A stretch of DNA of 64,000 nucleotides, from the NCBI RefSeq assembly GCF_004363655.1, contig NZ_SNZH01000006.1, positions 328,452-392,451 of the forward strand, read 5' to 3'. Below, one piece after another: positions 22,530 through 30,796 of the stretch. The stretch is from Tahibacter aquaticus (GTDB lineage Bacteria > Pseudomonadota > Gammaproteobacteria > Xanthomonadales > Rhodanobacteraceae). A model generated the notes under the pieces. It was not told the origin of the DNA and ran no database searches. It saw nothing but the letters and a program-made list of their open reading frames with translations. Positions within the stretch are counted from its first letter, which is position 1. Each line of letters begins with the position of its first letter. The position numbers and the translations under genes are program-made.

Positions 22530-22954
22530 AGCTCGGTGCGCGTCGCGACGACGATTTCGAGATCAACGTGATCCCGTTGATCGACGTGATGCTTACGCTG
22601 TTGATGTTCTTCGTGCTCACGGCCACGTTCGACCAGACCGCGCGGCTCAAGGTCGCTCTGCCGCAGGCCAGCGAAGCGGCCGAGGCCGAGCCCGAGACCG
22701 GCCTGACCATCCAGGTCGACAGCGACGGGCGCTATTTCATCGACAACAACGAAATTCTCAATCCCAGCGTGGATACGCTCAAAGACGTGCTGAACCAGAT
22801 CGCCGGCGATGACCGCTCGCGTCCGGTGATGATCCGCGCCGATGCGCAGACACCGCACCAGGCCGTGGTGACGGCGATGGACGCGCTGGGCCAGGTCGGC
22901 TTCACACGCCTTTCCATTGCCACGACGCCGTCGAAGGAAGCGCCGAAAAAGTGA
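22526..22954 (+). CDS. exbD: ExbD/TolR-family biopolymer transport protein
   Basis: 142 aa. A single N-terminal membrane helix (IDVMLTLLMFFVLTATF) carries the conserved Asp (residue 17) of ExbD/TolR that takes part in proton flow. A periplasmic domain follows. It partners with the upstream ExbB-like channel. The stop overlaps the GTG of msbA. Confidence 0.9.
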   Translation: MKLGARRDDDFEINVIPLIDVMLTLLMFFVLTATFDQTARLKVALPQASEAAEAEPETGLTIQVDSDGRYFIDNNEILNPSVDTLKDVLNQIAGDDRSRPVMIRADAQTPHQAVVTAMDALGQVGFTRLSIATTPSKEAPKK

Positions 22955-24708
22955 GCGCTGCAGCGCCGGCATCGGCGGCCGCCACCTATCGCCGCCTGCT
23001 GCAGTATTCGGCGCGTCACTGGCCCATCGCCAGCCTGGCCCTGCTTGGCATGGCGGTGGACGCCGGCGCTACCGCGGCGTTCACCTGGCTGATCCAGCCC
23101 ATGCTGGACGACCTGTTCGTGCACCGCGATGCCAACACCATTTTCTGGATGCCCATCGTCATCGTGCTGCTGTTCCTGCTGCGCGGCGTGGCGACCTGGC
23201 TGACCGACTACGGTACCGCGCGCATCGGCCGCGGCGTGGTGCATCGCCTGCGCGAGCAGGTGTTCGCCCGCTACCTCGGCATGCCGGCTGCGTATTTCGA
23301 CCGCGAGCCTTCGGGCCAGATGATCGCGCGCATCACCTACACGGTGGAGCAGGTGGCCCAGGCCAGTACCGAAGCGGTCAAGGTGATGATCCTCGACAGT
23401 CTCACCGTGCTGGGCATGCTCGCGGTCATGCTCTGGTACGGACCGCGCCTGACCCTGGCCCTGTTCGTCATGGCGCCGCTGATCGCCGCGCTGGTCTGGG
23501 TGGTCGGCCGGCGCTACCGGCGCATCAGCCGCAACATCCAGCACTCGGTCGGCTCGGTCACCGGCATTGTGGAAGAAATCGTCGGCGGCCAGCGCGAAGT
23601 GAAGGTCTACGGCGGGCGCGAGTACGAACAGCAGCGCTTCGCCGAAATCAACGAACACAATCGCCGCCTCAACCTGAAGGTGGCCTCGACCAATGCCCTG
23701 TCCACCTCGCTGGTGCAGATCATCGCCGCCACGGCGCTGGCGGCGGTGGTGTTCTTCGCCACGCGGCCGAGCATGCTGTCGAGCATGAGCGCCGGCGCCT
23801 TCATGGCGCTGATCACCGCGATGCTGGCCATGCTGCCCTCGCTCAAGCGCCTGACCACGGTCCAGGCGATGATGCAGCGCGGCGTGGCGGCGGCGCAGGA
23901 TCTGTTCGCCATTGTCGACGCCACGCCCGAAACCGACAGCGGCACTGCCCAGATCGATCGCAGCCGCGGCGAGATCGAACTGGCCGGCCTCAGCCTGCGC
24001 TATCCCCAGGCTGCCAGCGACGCGCTGTCGAACATCGACCTGGTCTGCCCGGCGGGCAAGGTCACTGCCCTGGTCGGCCGTTCCGGCAGCGGCAAGAGCA
24101 GCCTGGCGGCGCTGATTCCGCGCTTCTACGAGCCCAGCGCCGGCGTAGTCCGCCTCGACGGCCGGCCGCTCAACGAATGGACGCTGGATTCGCTGCGCCG
24201 GCAGATCGCCCTGGTCAGTCAACATGTGGTTTTGTTCAACGATTCCATAGCGCGCAATATCGCTTATGGCGCACTGGGCAGTGCCAGCCGCGAACAGATC
24301 CTCGCCGCGGCCGAGGCCGCCAACGCACTGGAATTCATCCAGCGCCTGCCGCAGGGGTTGGATAGCATGGTCGGCGAGGGCGGGGCATTGCTGTCCGGTG
24401 GCCAGCGCCAGCGCATTGCCATCGCCCGGGCCATCCTCAAGAACGCGCCCATCCTGATCCTTGACGAAGCCACCAGCGCGCTGGATACCGAATCCGAGCG
24501 GCTGATCCAGGACGCCCTGGGCCGCCTCATGCGCGAGCGGACCACCCTGGTGATCGCCCATCGTCTTTCCACCATCGAACATGCCGACCAGATCGTCGTG
24601 CTCGATCACGGCCGCATCGTCGAGACCGGCCGCCACGAGGCACTGATCGCCCGCGACGGCCACTACGCGGCGCTGCACCGCATGCAGTTCCACGACGCCC
24701 CGGCCTGA
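22951..24708 (+). CDS. msbA: Lipid A export ABC transporter MsbA
   Basis: 585 aa, a half-transporter that dimerises to flip lipid A-core across the inner membrane. A six-span domain is followed by an ABC ATPase with Walker A GRSGSGKSS (376-384), signature LSGGQ (481-485) and Walker B ILILDEATS (501-509). It starts with GTG, overlaps the exbD stop, and ends in TGATG with lpxK, so the block is one translationally coupled operon. Length matches E. coli MsbA (582 aa). Confidence 0.94.
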   Translation: MSAAAPASAAATYRRLLQYSARHWPIASLALLGMAVDAGATAAFTWLIQPMLDDLFVHRDANTIFWMPIVIVLLFLLRGVATWLTDYGTARIGRGVVHRLREQVFARYLGMPAAYFDREPSGQMIARITYTVEQVAQASTEAVKVMILDSLTVLGMLAVMLWYGPRLTLALFVMAPLIAALVWVVGRRYRRISRNIQHSVGSVTGIVEEIVGGQREVKVYGGREYEQQRFAEINEHNRRLNLKVASTNALSTSLVQIIAATALAAVVFFATRPSMLSSMSAGAFMALITAMLAMLPSLKRLTTVQAMMQRGVAAAQDLFAIVDATPETDSGTAQIDRSRGEIELAGLSLRYPQAASDALSNIDLVCPAGKVTALVGRSGSGKSSLAALIPRFYEPSAGVVRLDGRPLNEWTLDSLRRQIALVSQHVVLFNDSIARNIAYGALGSASREQILAAAEAANALEFIQRLPQGLDSMVGEGGALLSGGQRQRIAIARAILKNAPILILDEATSALDTESERLIQDALGRLMRERTTLVIAHRLSTIEHADQIVVLDHGRIVETGRHEALIARDGHYAALHRMQFHDAPA

Positions 24709-25685
24709 TGCCGGCGCGGCGCGAACGCATCTGGTACCAGGGCCAGGCCGTGCCCTGGTCCTGGCGTGTGCTGGCGCGGCTGTACGGCGCCGTCACTGCG
24801 CTGCGGCGCGCGGCATACCGGCGCGGCTGGCTGCGCTCGTTCGCCGTGGACAAACCCGTCGTCGTGGTCGGCAATATCAGCGTCGGCGGCACCGGCAAGA
24901 CACCGCTGACCATTGCCCTGGTGCGCGCCCTGGACGCGCGCGGCCTGCGCGCCGGCGTGGTCAGCCGCGGCTACGGCGGCACGGCACGCGGGCCGCTGCT
25001 GCTCGATGCACAGTCGACGGCCGGGCAGGTCGGCGACGAGCCCTTGCTGATCCAGCGCCTCAGCGGTGCGCCCGTCGTGGTCGGGCGTGATCGCGTCGCT
25101 GCGGCGCAGATGCTGCTGCAATCGGCCGACATCGACGTGATCCTGGCCGACGACGGTCTGCAGCATTATCGCCTGCGCCGCAAAGTGGAAATCTGCGTCA
25201 TCGACGGTGCACGCCGCTTCGGCAACCGGCGGCTGCTGCCGGCCGGCCCCCTGCGCGAGCCGCTGCAGCGCCTGGACAGCGTCGATTTCCGCGTCTGCAA
25301 CGGCGGCATGGCCCATGCCGATGAAGTACAGCTGCGCCTGCGCGACAGCGGCGCCCGCCGCCTGCTCGATGTGGCCGAGCCGGTGGCGCTGGAGCACTTC
25401 GCCCATCGCCGCGTGCACGCGGTTGCCGGCATCGGCAATCCGGCGCGTTTCTTCGACAGCCTGCGCGCCTGCCGCATCGAGGTGATCGAGCATGCCTTCG
25501 CCGACCACCATCTGTTCCAGCCGCAGGATCTCGCCTTCGGCGACGACCTGCCGCTGCTGATGACCGAGAAAGACGCGATCAAATGCCGCGACTTCGCCCA
25601 GCCGCACTGGTGGCAGGTGGCGGTTGAGGCGCAATTGCCGGCGGCGTTTCTCGATACCCTGGCCGCGCGCATTCGCGCGCCCTGA
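24708..25685 (+). CDS. lpxK: Tetraacyldisaccharide 4'-kinase LpxK
   Basis: 325 aa. LpxK phosphorylates the 4' position of the lipid A disaccharide at the inner membrane. It has the P-loop GNISVGGTGKTPLT (from residue 55), then RGYGG and the ADDGLQHYRLRRKVEICVID motif. The ATG overlaps the msbA stop by one base. The gene converges with the pqqU gene with only 19 bp between stops, and no terminator was recognised there. Confidence 0.94.
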   Translation: MPARRERIWYQGQAVPWSWRVLARLYGAVTALRRAAYRRGWLRSFAVDKPVVVVGNISVGGTGKTPLTIALVRALDARGLRAGVVSRGYGGTARGPLLLDAQSTAGQVGDEPLLIQRLSGAPVVVGRDRVAAAQMLLQSADIDVILADDGLQHYRLRRKVEICVIDGARRFGNRRLLPAGPLREPLQRLDSVDFRVCNGGMAHADEVQLRLRDSGARRLLDVAEPVALEHFAHRRVHAVAGIGNPARFFDSLRACRIEVIEHAFADHHLFQPQDLAFGDDLPLLMTEKDAIKCRDFAQPHWWQVAVEAQLPAAFLDTLAARIRAP

Positions 25686-25704
25686 ACGTGTCGCCGACGG
25701 CGGC

Positions 25705-27828
25705 TCAGTCGTCGTTCCAGTCCCAGCGCAGACCGAGCAGCCAGGTGCGATCCGGCCCGGGCTCGAAATAGCGCGCATTGCCTTCGTTGACGATGACCGA
25801 GCCGATATGGCGCTGGTCCAGCGCGTTGTTCAGGCGCGCAAACGCATGCAGGCGGCTTTGCCCCAGGCGCCAGTCGCGGCTGGCTTCGAGATTCAGCAGG
25901 GCATGGCCGGGCGCGCTTTCGCTGCCCAGGTCGTTGACCGTGACTGGCCCCAGCGCCAGCACCTGCGCCGCCGCGGCATAGGCACCACCGCGCCACTGCA
26001 TGCGGCCGGCAAACTGGTCGCGGGCGATGCCGGGAATGCGCGTGCCGGCAGGCACTACGGCTGCTGGCGTTGTGCAGCCGGCGCTGGTGCAGATGGCGAA
26101 ACCGTCGACGAATGTCGCCTGTAACCGCGTATAGGCCAGATCGAGCTGCCAGGCGCTGGCCAGCGGCAGCGTCGCCGCCATCTCCAGGCCTTCGCGCCGG
26201 CTGCGGCCGGCATTGCGGAAGCTGCTGCGGCCGCCGACATTGCGCGCCACAGCCAGTTCGTCGTCGCTGTCGGCGCGGAACAGCGCGGCTTCCAGCGTAG
26301 CGCCGCCGCAGCTGCGCCACTTTGCGCCAATTTCCACAGTGCGGCTGCGTGACGGCTGCAGGTCCAGCGCCAGCCCGGCGCCTCCGTCGGCGCGGTAGCT
26401 CAGCTCGTTGAAGGTCGGTGTCTCGAAGCCGCGGCCGGCCGAGGCGTAGACCCGCCAGTTTTCCGCCGGCGCGAACAGCAGGCCGGCGACCGGCGTCGTC
26501 TGTGCATAGTCCACCTTTCCACTATCGTCGGGATTGGACGCAGTGACATAAGCATCGTCCGAGTCGAAACGCACGCGGCTGTGGCGCAGGCCGGCCAGCA
26601 GCGACCAGCGCGGCGCGAACTGCCACCAGGCCTGCAGGTACTCGTCGCTATTGCGCGTGTCGTTGATTTCGTCGCGACGCAATCTGCCGCGTACGCCCAG
26701 CGTGCTGCCGATGAAGTTCTCGTAGCCGCGGCGCTGCTGTTCCTGCCGGTCGGCACTGAACCCGGCACTCAGCTCGAACGGCCGCCTGGCCAGTTCGCCC
26801 TGCCAGGACCAGCGCAGGTCCGCGCCGCCGTAGTCGCCCTGCAGATCGACAACGCCGCCGGCGCTAAGCGGATTGGCCTGCGCGCTGGCCGGCACGGCGA
26901 GAAACTGTTCGACCGCGCGACGGCCCGCATAGGCCATCGCGCGCAGGCTGTGGCCCTGGCCCAGTGGCTGCGTATAGACAAGGCCGAGCTGGTTCTGCAG
27001 CGCCGATTTGCGCGTGTTGTACTGCGTCGCCACGGCAGTGGCCCGGCGTGGATCGGCCAGCGCTTCGGCGCGCGACAGACCCAGCGGATCCTGCGCATCG
27101 GGCGCATCGAAGCGGTTCGCCACCAAATCCAGCCGGCCTTGCTCGCCCACGCCCAGGCCGAGCTTGAGATTGAACGACTGGCGCCGCGATTCGCTGTGCT
27201 CGCGATAGCCGTCGCTGTCGGCGACCGATGCGGCGACGTGATAGCCGACGCGCGCATTGCCACCGCGCAGTCCTGCGCCGATCACGTTGTTGCCGTAACT
27301 GCCGTTGCTGAACTGTACCCGCCCCTGCGTCGGCGCCGTGCCGTCGGCGCTGAAGATCTGCACCACGCCGCCGGAGGAATTGCCGTACAGCGCCGAGAAC
27401 GGCCCGCGCATCACTTCGATACGCTCGCCGCCGAACAGGCTGAAATGCGAAATCTGGCCCTGGCCGTCGGGCATGGTCGCGGGAATGCCGTCGGCATACA
27501 GGCGCAGCCCGCGCACGCCGAAGGTCGCGCGGGCACCGAAGCCGCGTATCGACAATTGCGTGTCCTGGGCATTGTTCTGCCGGTCGCGGGCGAGCAGGCC
27601 GGGGATGCCGGCGAACACCTCGGCGGCATTCGCGTTGCTGCGTTCGGGGCCGCTGTCCAGGTCGATCACGCTGATCGAGGCGGGCGTGTCGAAACTGCTC
27701 ACACCTTCGAGCCGCGTCGAGTACACCTCGACACGTTCCAGCACATCGGCCTCGTCGTCGGCCTGCGCCTGCAGCGCGGCCAGACCGCCGAGCAGGCACA
27801 GCGACGGCCAGCTGCGGCGAGCGCGCAT
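25705..27828 (-). CDS. pqqU: TonB-dependent receptor, probable PQQ receptor PqqU (YncD-like)
   Basis: 707 aa, with a signal peptide ending near AQA-DD, a plug domain and a 22-strand-type barrel. Several stretches nearly coincide with E. coli YncD/PqqU as recalled: LYADGIPATMPDGQGQ, RGPFSALYGNSSGG, GRGFETPTFNELSYRADG and HIGSVIVNEGNARYFEP. PqqU imports the redox cofactor PQQ across the outer membrane. Co-location with a PQQ dehydrogenase fits this. It overlaps azurin by one base (TGATG) and is the last gene of the operon. Length matches YncD (about 700 aa). Confidence 0.85.
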   Translation of the reverse strand: MRARRSWPSLCLLGGLAALQAQADDEADVLERVEVYSTRLEGVSSFDTPASISVIDLDSGPERSNANAAEVFAGIPGLLARDRQNNAQDTQLSIRGFGARATFGVRGLRLYADGIPATMPDGQGQISHFSLFGGERIEVMRGPFSALYGNSSGGVVQIFSADGTAPTQGRVQFSNGSYGNNVIGAGLRGGNARVGYHVAASVADSDGYREHSESRRQSFNLKLGLGVGEQGRLDLVANRFDAPDAQDPLGLSRAEALADPRRATAVATQYNTRKSALQNQLGLVYTQPLGQGHSLRAMAYAGRRAVEQFLAVPASAQANPLSAGGVVDLQGDYGGADLRWSWQGELARRPFELSAGFSADRQEQQRRGYENFIGSTLGVRGRLRRDEINDTRNSDEYLQAWWQFAPRWSLLAGLRHSRVRFDSDDAYVTASNPDDSGKVDYAQTTPVAGLLFAPAENWRVYASAGRGFETPTFNELSYRADGGAGLALDLQPSRSRTVEIGAKWRSCGGATLEAALFRADSDDELAVARNVGGRSSFRNAGRSRREGLEMAATLPLASAWQLDLAYTRLQATFVDGFAICTSAGCTTPAAVVPAGTRIPGIARDQFAGRMQWRGGAYAAAAQVLALGPVTVNDLGSESAPGHALLNLEASRDWRLGQSRLHAFARLNNALDQRHIGSVIVNEGNARYFEPGPDRTWLLGLRWDWNDD

Positions 27829-28277
27829 CAGTTCACCACCAGCTTGCCTTTCATCATCGACCAGTGCCCGGGAAACGAGCAGAAGAAGGTGTAATCGCCG
27901 CCTTTCTTCAGTTTCGCAGTGGAGAACGTGACCGACGCGACTTCACCGCCGCCGATCACCGGCGTATGCGCAATCACGCGCGCATCGCCCTTGGGCAGAT
28001 AGCTGTCGGCCAGTTCGGCCGTGGCCGCGGCAGCCGTCAGGGCGTCGAGGTTCGCGCTTTCCGCCAGCACCCAGTTATGCCCCATGATTTCCGCGGCCAG
28101 CGTGCCGCTGTGCTTCAGCGTGAGCTTGACCTGCGTGCAGCCGGCGGGAACAACCAGTTCGGCCACGTTGAAAGCCATCGCATCGTTGCCTTCGATGGCC
28201 AGCGCACAGGGCGGCGCGGCGTGTGTGGTGGCAGTAGCCAGCAGAGCGCCGGCAACGACAATGCAACGGAACAGCAT
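27828..28277 (-). CDS. azu: Azurin, periplasmic blue copper electron carrier
   Basis: 149 aa from the ATG at 28277, with a GAGGAAAT ribosome binding site and a signal peptide ending near THA. Type 1 copper ligands are all present: H67 in MGHNWVL, then C133, H138 and M142 in CSFPGHWSMMKG. It probably accepts electrons from the PQQ dehydrogenase encoded just upstream, as suggested by operon position. The longer frame to 28313 lacks a ribosome binding site. Confidence 0.94.
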   Translation of the reverse strand: MLFRCIVVAGALLATATTHAAPPCALAIEGNDAMAFNVAELVVPAGCTQVKLTLKHSGTLAAEIMGHNWVLAESANLDALTAAAATAELADSYLPKGDARVIAHTPVIGGGEVASVTFSTAKLKKGGDYTFFCSFPGHWSMMKGKLVVN

Positions 28278-28333
28278 GGAATTTCCTCGCTTCGCGGCGC
28301 GCCGCGCGTTCAAAAGGTGGGGCGAAAGTCAGC

Positions 28334-28368
28334 ACGCTCCGCGTGTACCTGACGTACACGCGGAGCGT
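28334..28368. repeat. 15-bp perfect inverted repeat between the PQQ dehydrogenase and azurin genes
   Basis: Arms ACGCTCCGCGTGTAC and GTACACGCGGAGCGT with a 5-nt loop. There is no T-run on either strand, so it is not a standard terminator. In the minus-strand mRNA it lies just after the dehydrogenase stop, where it could stabilise the upstream message or partly terminate transcription. Confidence 0.85.
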
Positions 28369-28384
28369 ATCGAAGCAACGACAA

Positions 28385-30112
28385 TCAGTCGCCGAGGGCG
28401 AACACCCAGACCGAGCCGCCTTCGGGTACGGCCTTTTCCCAGCCGGCCAGGTCATGCATCTTGCCCTGGATCCACTGCGCGTCTACACCCCAGCCTGACA
28501 CCACGGCGATGTACTGCTTGCCGTCGATGGAGAAGCTGCTCGGCGGCGAGATGATTCCCGACGGCGTGGGGAATTCCCACAGCAGCTTGCCGCTCTTGGC
28601 GTCGTAGGCGCGGAACATCTTGTCGTTGGTGCCGCCGGCAAACAGCACGCCGCCGGCCGTGGTCAGGATGGAGCCCCAGTTCCACGAATGCGCATACGTG
28701 TCGCGCCAGACTTCCTTGCCACTGTTGATGTCCCAGGCCTGGATGCCGCCGATGTAGGGGAAGTCTTTCTTGACTGACAGATCCAGCCGGTTGATGTCCA
28801 CGCCGGCTGACCACTGGCCCGGTATGCGCTGCTGGATCATGCCGGTCAGGGTGAGGCAGTGGTTGTCGTTGAACGGGATATACAGCATGCCCGTATTCGG
28901 GTTGTACGCCTCGTACGGCCAGTCCTTGCCGCCCCACAGGCTGGGACAGTAGGTGCGCGTCTTGCCGGTCGCCGGCTTGCCGTCTTCGTTGTAAGTCGGC
29001 CGGCCGGTCTTGGGATCGATGCTCTTGAAGACCGTGTTGGTGACGTAGCCTTCGGATTTCTGGTAACTGATCTTGCCCTTGGCATCGCGGTCCAGCCAGT
29101 ACAGGCGGCCGTTGCGCTGCGCGCTGATCAGGCCCGTCACCTTCTTGCCGTTGCGATCGAAATCGACCAGCGTCGGCGCGTTCATGCCGGCCCAGTCCCA
29201 GGAATCGTTCCAGTGGTACTGGTAATGGCTGAGGATGTTGCCGTTGGCCGGATCCAGCGACAGCACCGAGGCGAGATAGAGGTTGTCACCGGGACGCTGG
29301 TCGCCCAGCCAGGGCGCACCGTTGCCGACGCCCCAGTAGATCACGTCGTTCTTCACGTCGTAGTTGCCCGGCATCCACATCGTGCCGCCGCCGTTCTTCC
29401 AGGCGTCTTTCCATTCGCCGGTCTGCGGCCAGGTTTCCGAACCTGGCTCGCCCGGCGCCGGCACGCTGTAGCGCGTCCAGGCCAGCTTGCCGGTCTCGGC
29501 GTCGAAGGCCTTGAGGAAGCCGCGCACGCCGAACTCGCCGCCCGACGGGCCTATCATCACCTTGCCCTTCACCACCAGCGGCGCCGAGGTGATGTAGGCG
29601 CTCTCGGTCTCCCAGTCGCAGACCTGCGCTTCCCAGACCAGCTTGCCGGTCTTCGCATCCAGCGCGCTGAGCATGCAGTCGACGCTGCCGACATAGACCT
29701 TGTCGTTCCACAAGGCCACGCCGCGATTCGTGCGGTGCAATGCGCCGATGCCTTCGGGTACCTCGCGCGTGAATTTCCACAGCACCTTGCCGGTTTTCGC
29801 GTGGTAGGCGATGACGTGGTTGTGCGGCGTCGCGACGAACATGTAGTCGCCGTTGACGATGGCCGGTGCCTCGTGGCCCGAGTTGATGCCCGTCGCGGCA
29901 GACCAGACCGGACGAAGCCTGGCGACATTGGCAGTCGTGATCTGGTTCAGCGCGGAATAGCTCCAGCCGGCGTAGTTGCCCTTGGTCAGCAGCCAGTTCT
30001 CTGGTTCCGGATTGGCCAGGCGTGCGTCGGTGACGGGCTTGTAGTCGGCCGCGGCGAGTGTGCCCGAGGCGAGTGTCGCGGCCAGTGCGGCGGCGGTCAG
30101 CGTGCGTTTCAT
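28385..30112 (-). CDS. Periplasmic PQQ-dependent alcohol dehydrogenase (quinoprotein)
   Basis: 575 aa from the ATG at 30112 (GGGAGG upstream) with a signal peptide. It is an eight-bladed propeller with repeated DAKTGKxxW motifs. Catalytic Asp306 lies in DSWDWAGMN. Residue 308 is Ala, where lanthanide enzymes carry a second Asp, which points to a Ca2+ enzyme. E193 and N264 are likely metal ligands. The vicinal Cys-Cys that closes over PQQ in MxaF/ExaA is missing (GALHRTNRG stands at that place). It has no fused cytochrome domain, so electrons must leave via a separate carrier such as the azurin encoded next to it. The substrate range cannot be read from the sequence. Confidence 0.9.
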   Translation of the reverse strand: MKRTLTAAALAATLASGTLAAADYKPVTDARLANPEPENWLLTKGNYAGWSYSALNQITTANVARLRPVWSAATGINSGHEAPAIVNGDYMFVATPHNHVIAYHAKTGKVLWKFTREVPEGIGALHRTNRGVALWNDKVYVGSVDCMLSALDAKTGKLVWEAQVCDWETESAYITSAPLVVKGKVMIGPSGGEFGVRGFLKAFDAETGKLAWTRYSVPAPGEPGSETWPQTGEWKDAWKNGGGTMWMPGNYDVKNDVIYWGVGNGAPWLGDQRPGDNLYLASVLSLDPANGNILSHYQYHWNDSWDWAGMNAPTLVDFDRNGKKVTGLISAQRNGRLYWLDRDAKGKISYQKSEGYVTNTVFKSIDPKTGRPTYNEDGKPATGKTRTYCPSLWGGKDWPYEAYNPNTGMLYIPFNDNHCLTLTGMIQQRIPGQWSAGVDINRLDLSVKKDFPYIGGIQAWDINSGKEVWRDTYAHSWNWGSILTTAGGVLFAGGTNDKMFRAYDAKSGKLLWEFPTPSGIISPPSSFSIDGKQYIAVVSGWGVDAQWIQGKMHDLAGWEKAVPEGGSVWVFALGD

Positions 30113-30168
30113 GCGGTGTTCCTCCCGGTGTTGCAATAGTTTTTTGTGGATTTATGGGTGTGTATCGT

Positions 30169-30774
30169 CTACGTCGGTGGGCCCAGCGGGCCGTCGAATT
30201 TCGCCGCCACGACGAGCGCGCCGTCCTGGATCGCCAGCGGCAGCATGGCGAGCCGGCGCGTGGCCGGTCCCTGGGTCACGGCGCCACGGTCGGCCGCATC
30301 GAATACCGAACCGTGGCAGTTGCAGACGATCTGGCTCTGGCTCGGATGCAAGGTGGTGATGGGGCAGCCGTAGTGCGTGCACACGGCCGAGAACGCGACG
30401 ATGCCGTCCGCGGCGTTTTTCGCGCTGGCGGGCTTGAGTGCCTCGGGCTTGAGCCGCACCACCGTGAGCAGGCCGACGCGGGATACCAGCACCTTGCCGC
30501 TGGCTGGATCGAGCGGATAGGCCAGCGTCGGCACCGCGCCGACGACGAGGTCGGCGGGCTTGATTTCCTGGTCCTTGCGCTCGCCCACCATGAAGGCGAG
30601 GCGGTCGCCGGGCTCGGGCTTGGTGCCGCGCGCTGCGGGTGCACCGACGCTCTCGCCGAGTGCGGCCAGCGGCGCCAGCGCGGCCAGGGCGAGGGCGCCG
30701 CCGAGCATGCTGCGGCGGGCCGGGTCGTGCGCGGTACAGGCGCAGCGGCAGGGAGAATGGCTGGATTTCGTCAT
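30169..30774 (-). CDS. Tat-exported Rieske [2Fe-2S] protein
   Basis: 201 aa from the ATG at 30774 (AGGAAG upstream). A twin-arginine signal, ARRSMLGGALALAAL, precedes a Rieske fold. CTHYGC (C132, H134) and CNCHGS (C151, H154) supply the cluster ligands, and C137/C153 can form the usual disulfide. It is not accompanied by cytochrome b or c1 genes, so it is not part of a bc1 complex here. Within the alcohol-oxidation operon it probably moves electrons in the periplasm, but its partner is unknown. The Cys-rich N-terminus (CRCAC) is unusual. Confidence 0.85.
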   Translation of the reverse strand: MTKSSHSPCRCACTAHDPARRSMLGGALALAALAPLAALGESVGAPAARGTKPEPGDRLAFMVGERKDQEIKPADLVVGAVPTLAYPLDPASGKVLVSRVGLLTVVRLKPEALKPASAKNAADGIVAFSAVCTHYGCPITTLHPSQSQIVCNCHGSVFDAADRGAVTQGPATRRLAMLPLAIQDGALVVAAKFDGPLGPPT

Positions 30775-30796
30775 GTCTGGCTTCCTACTGCCTCGC

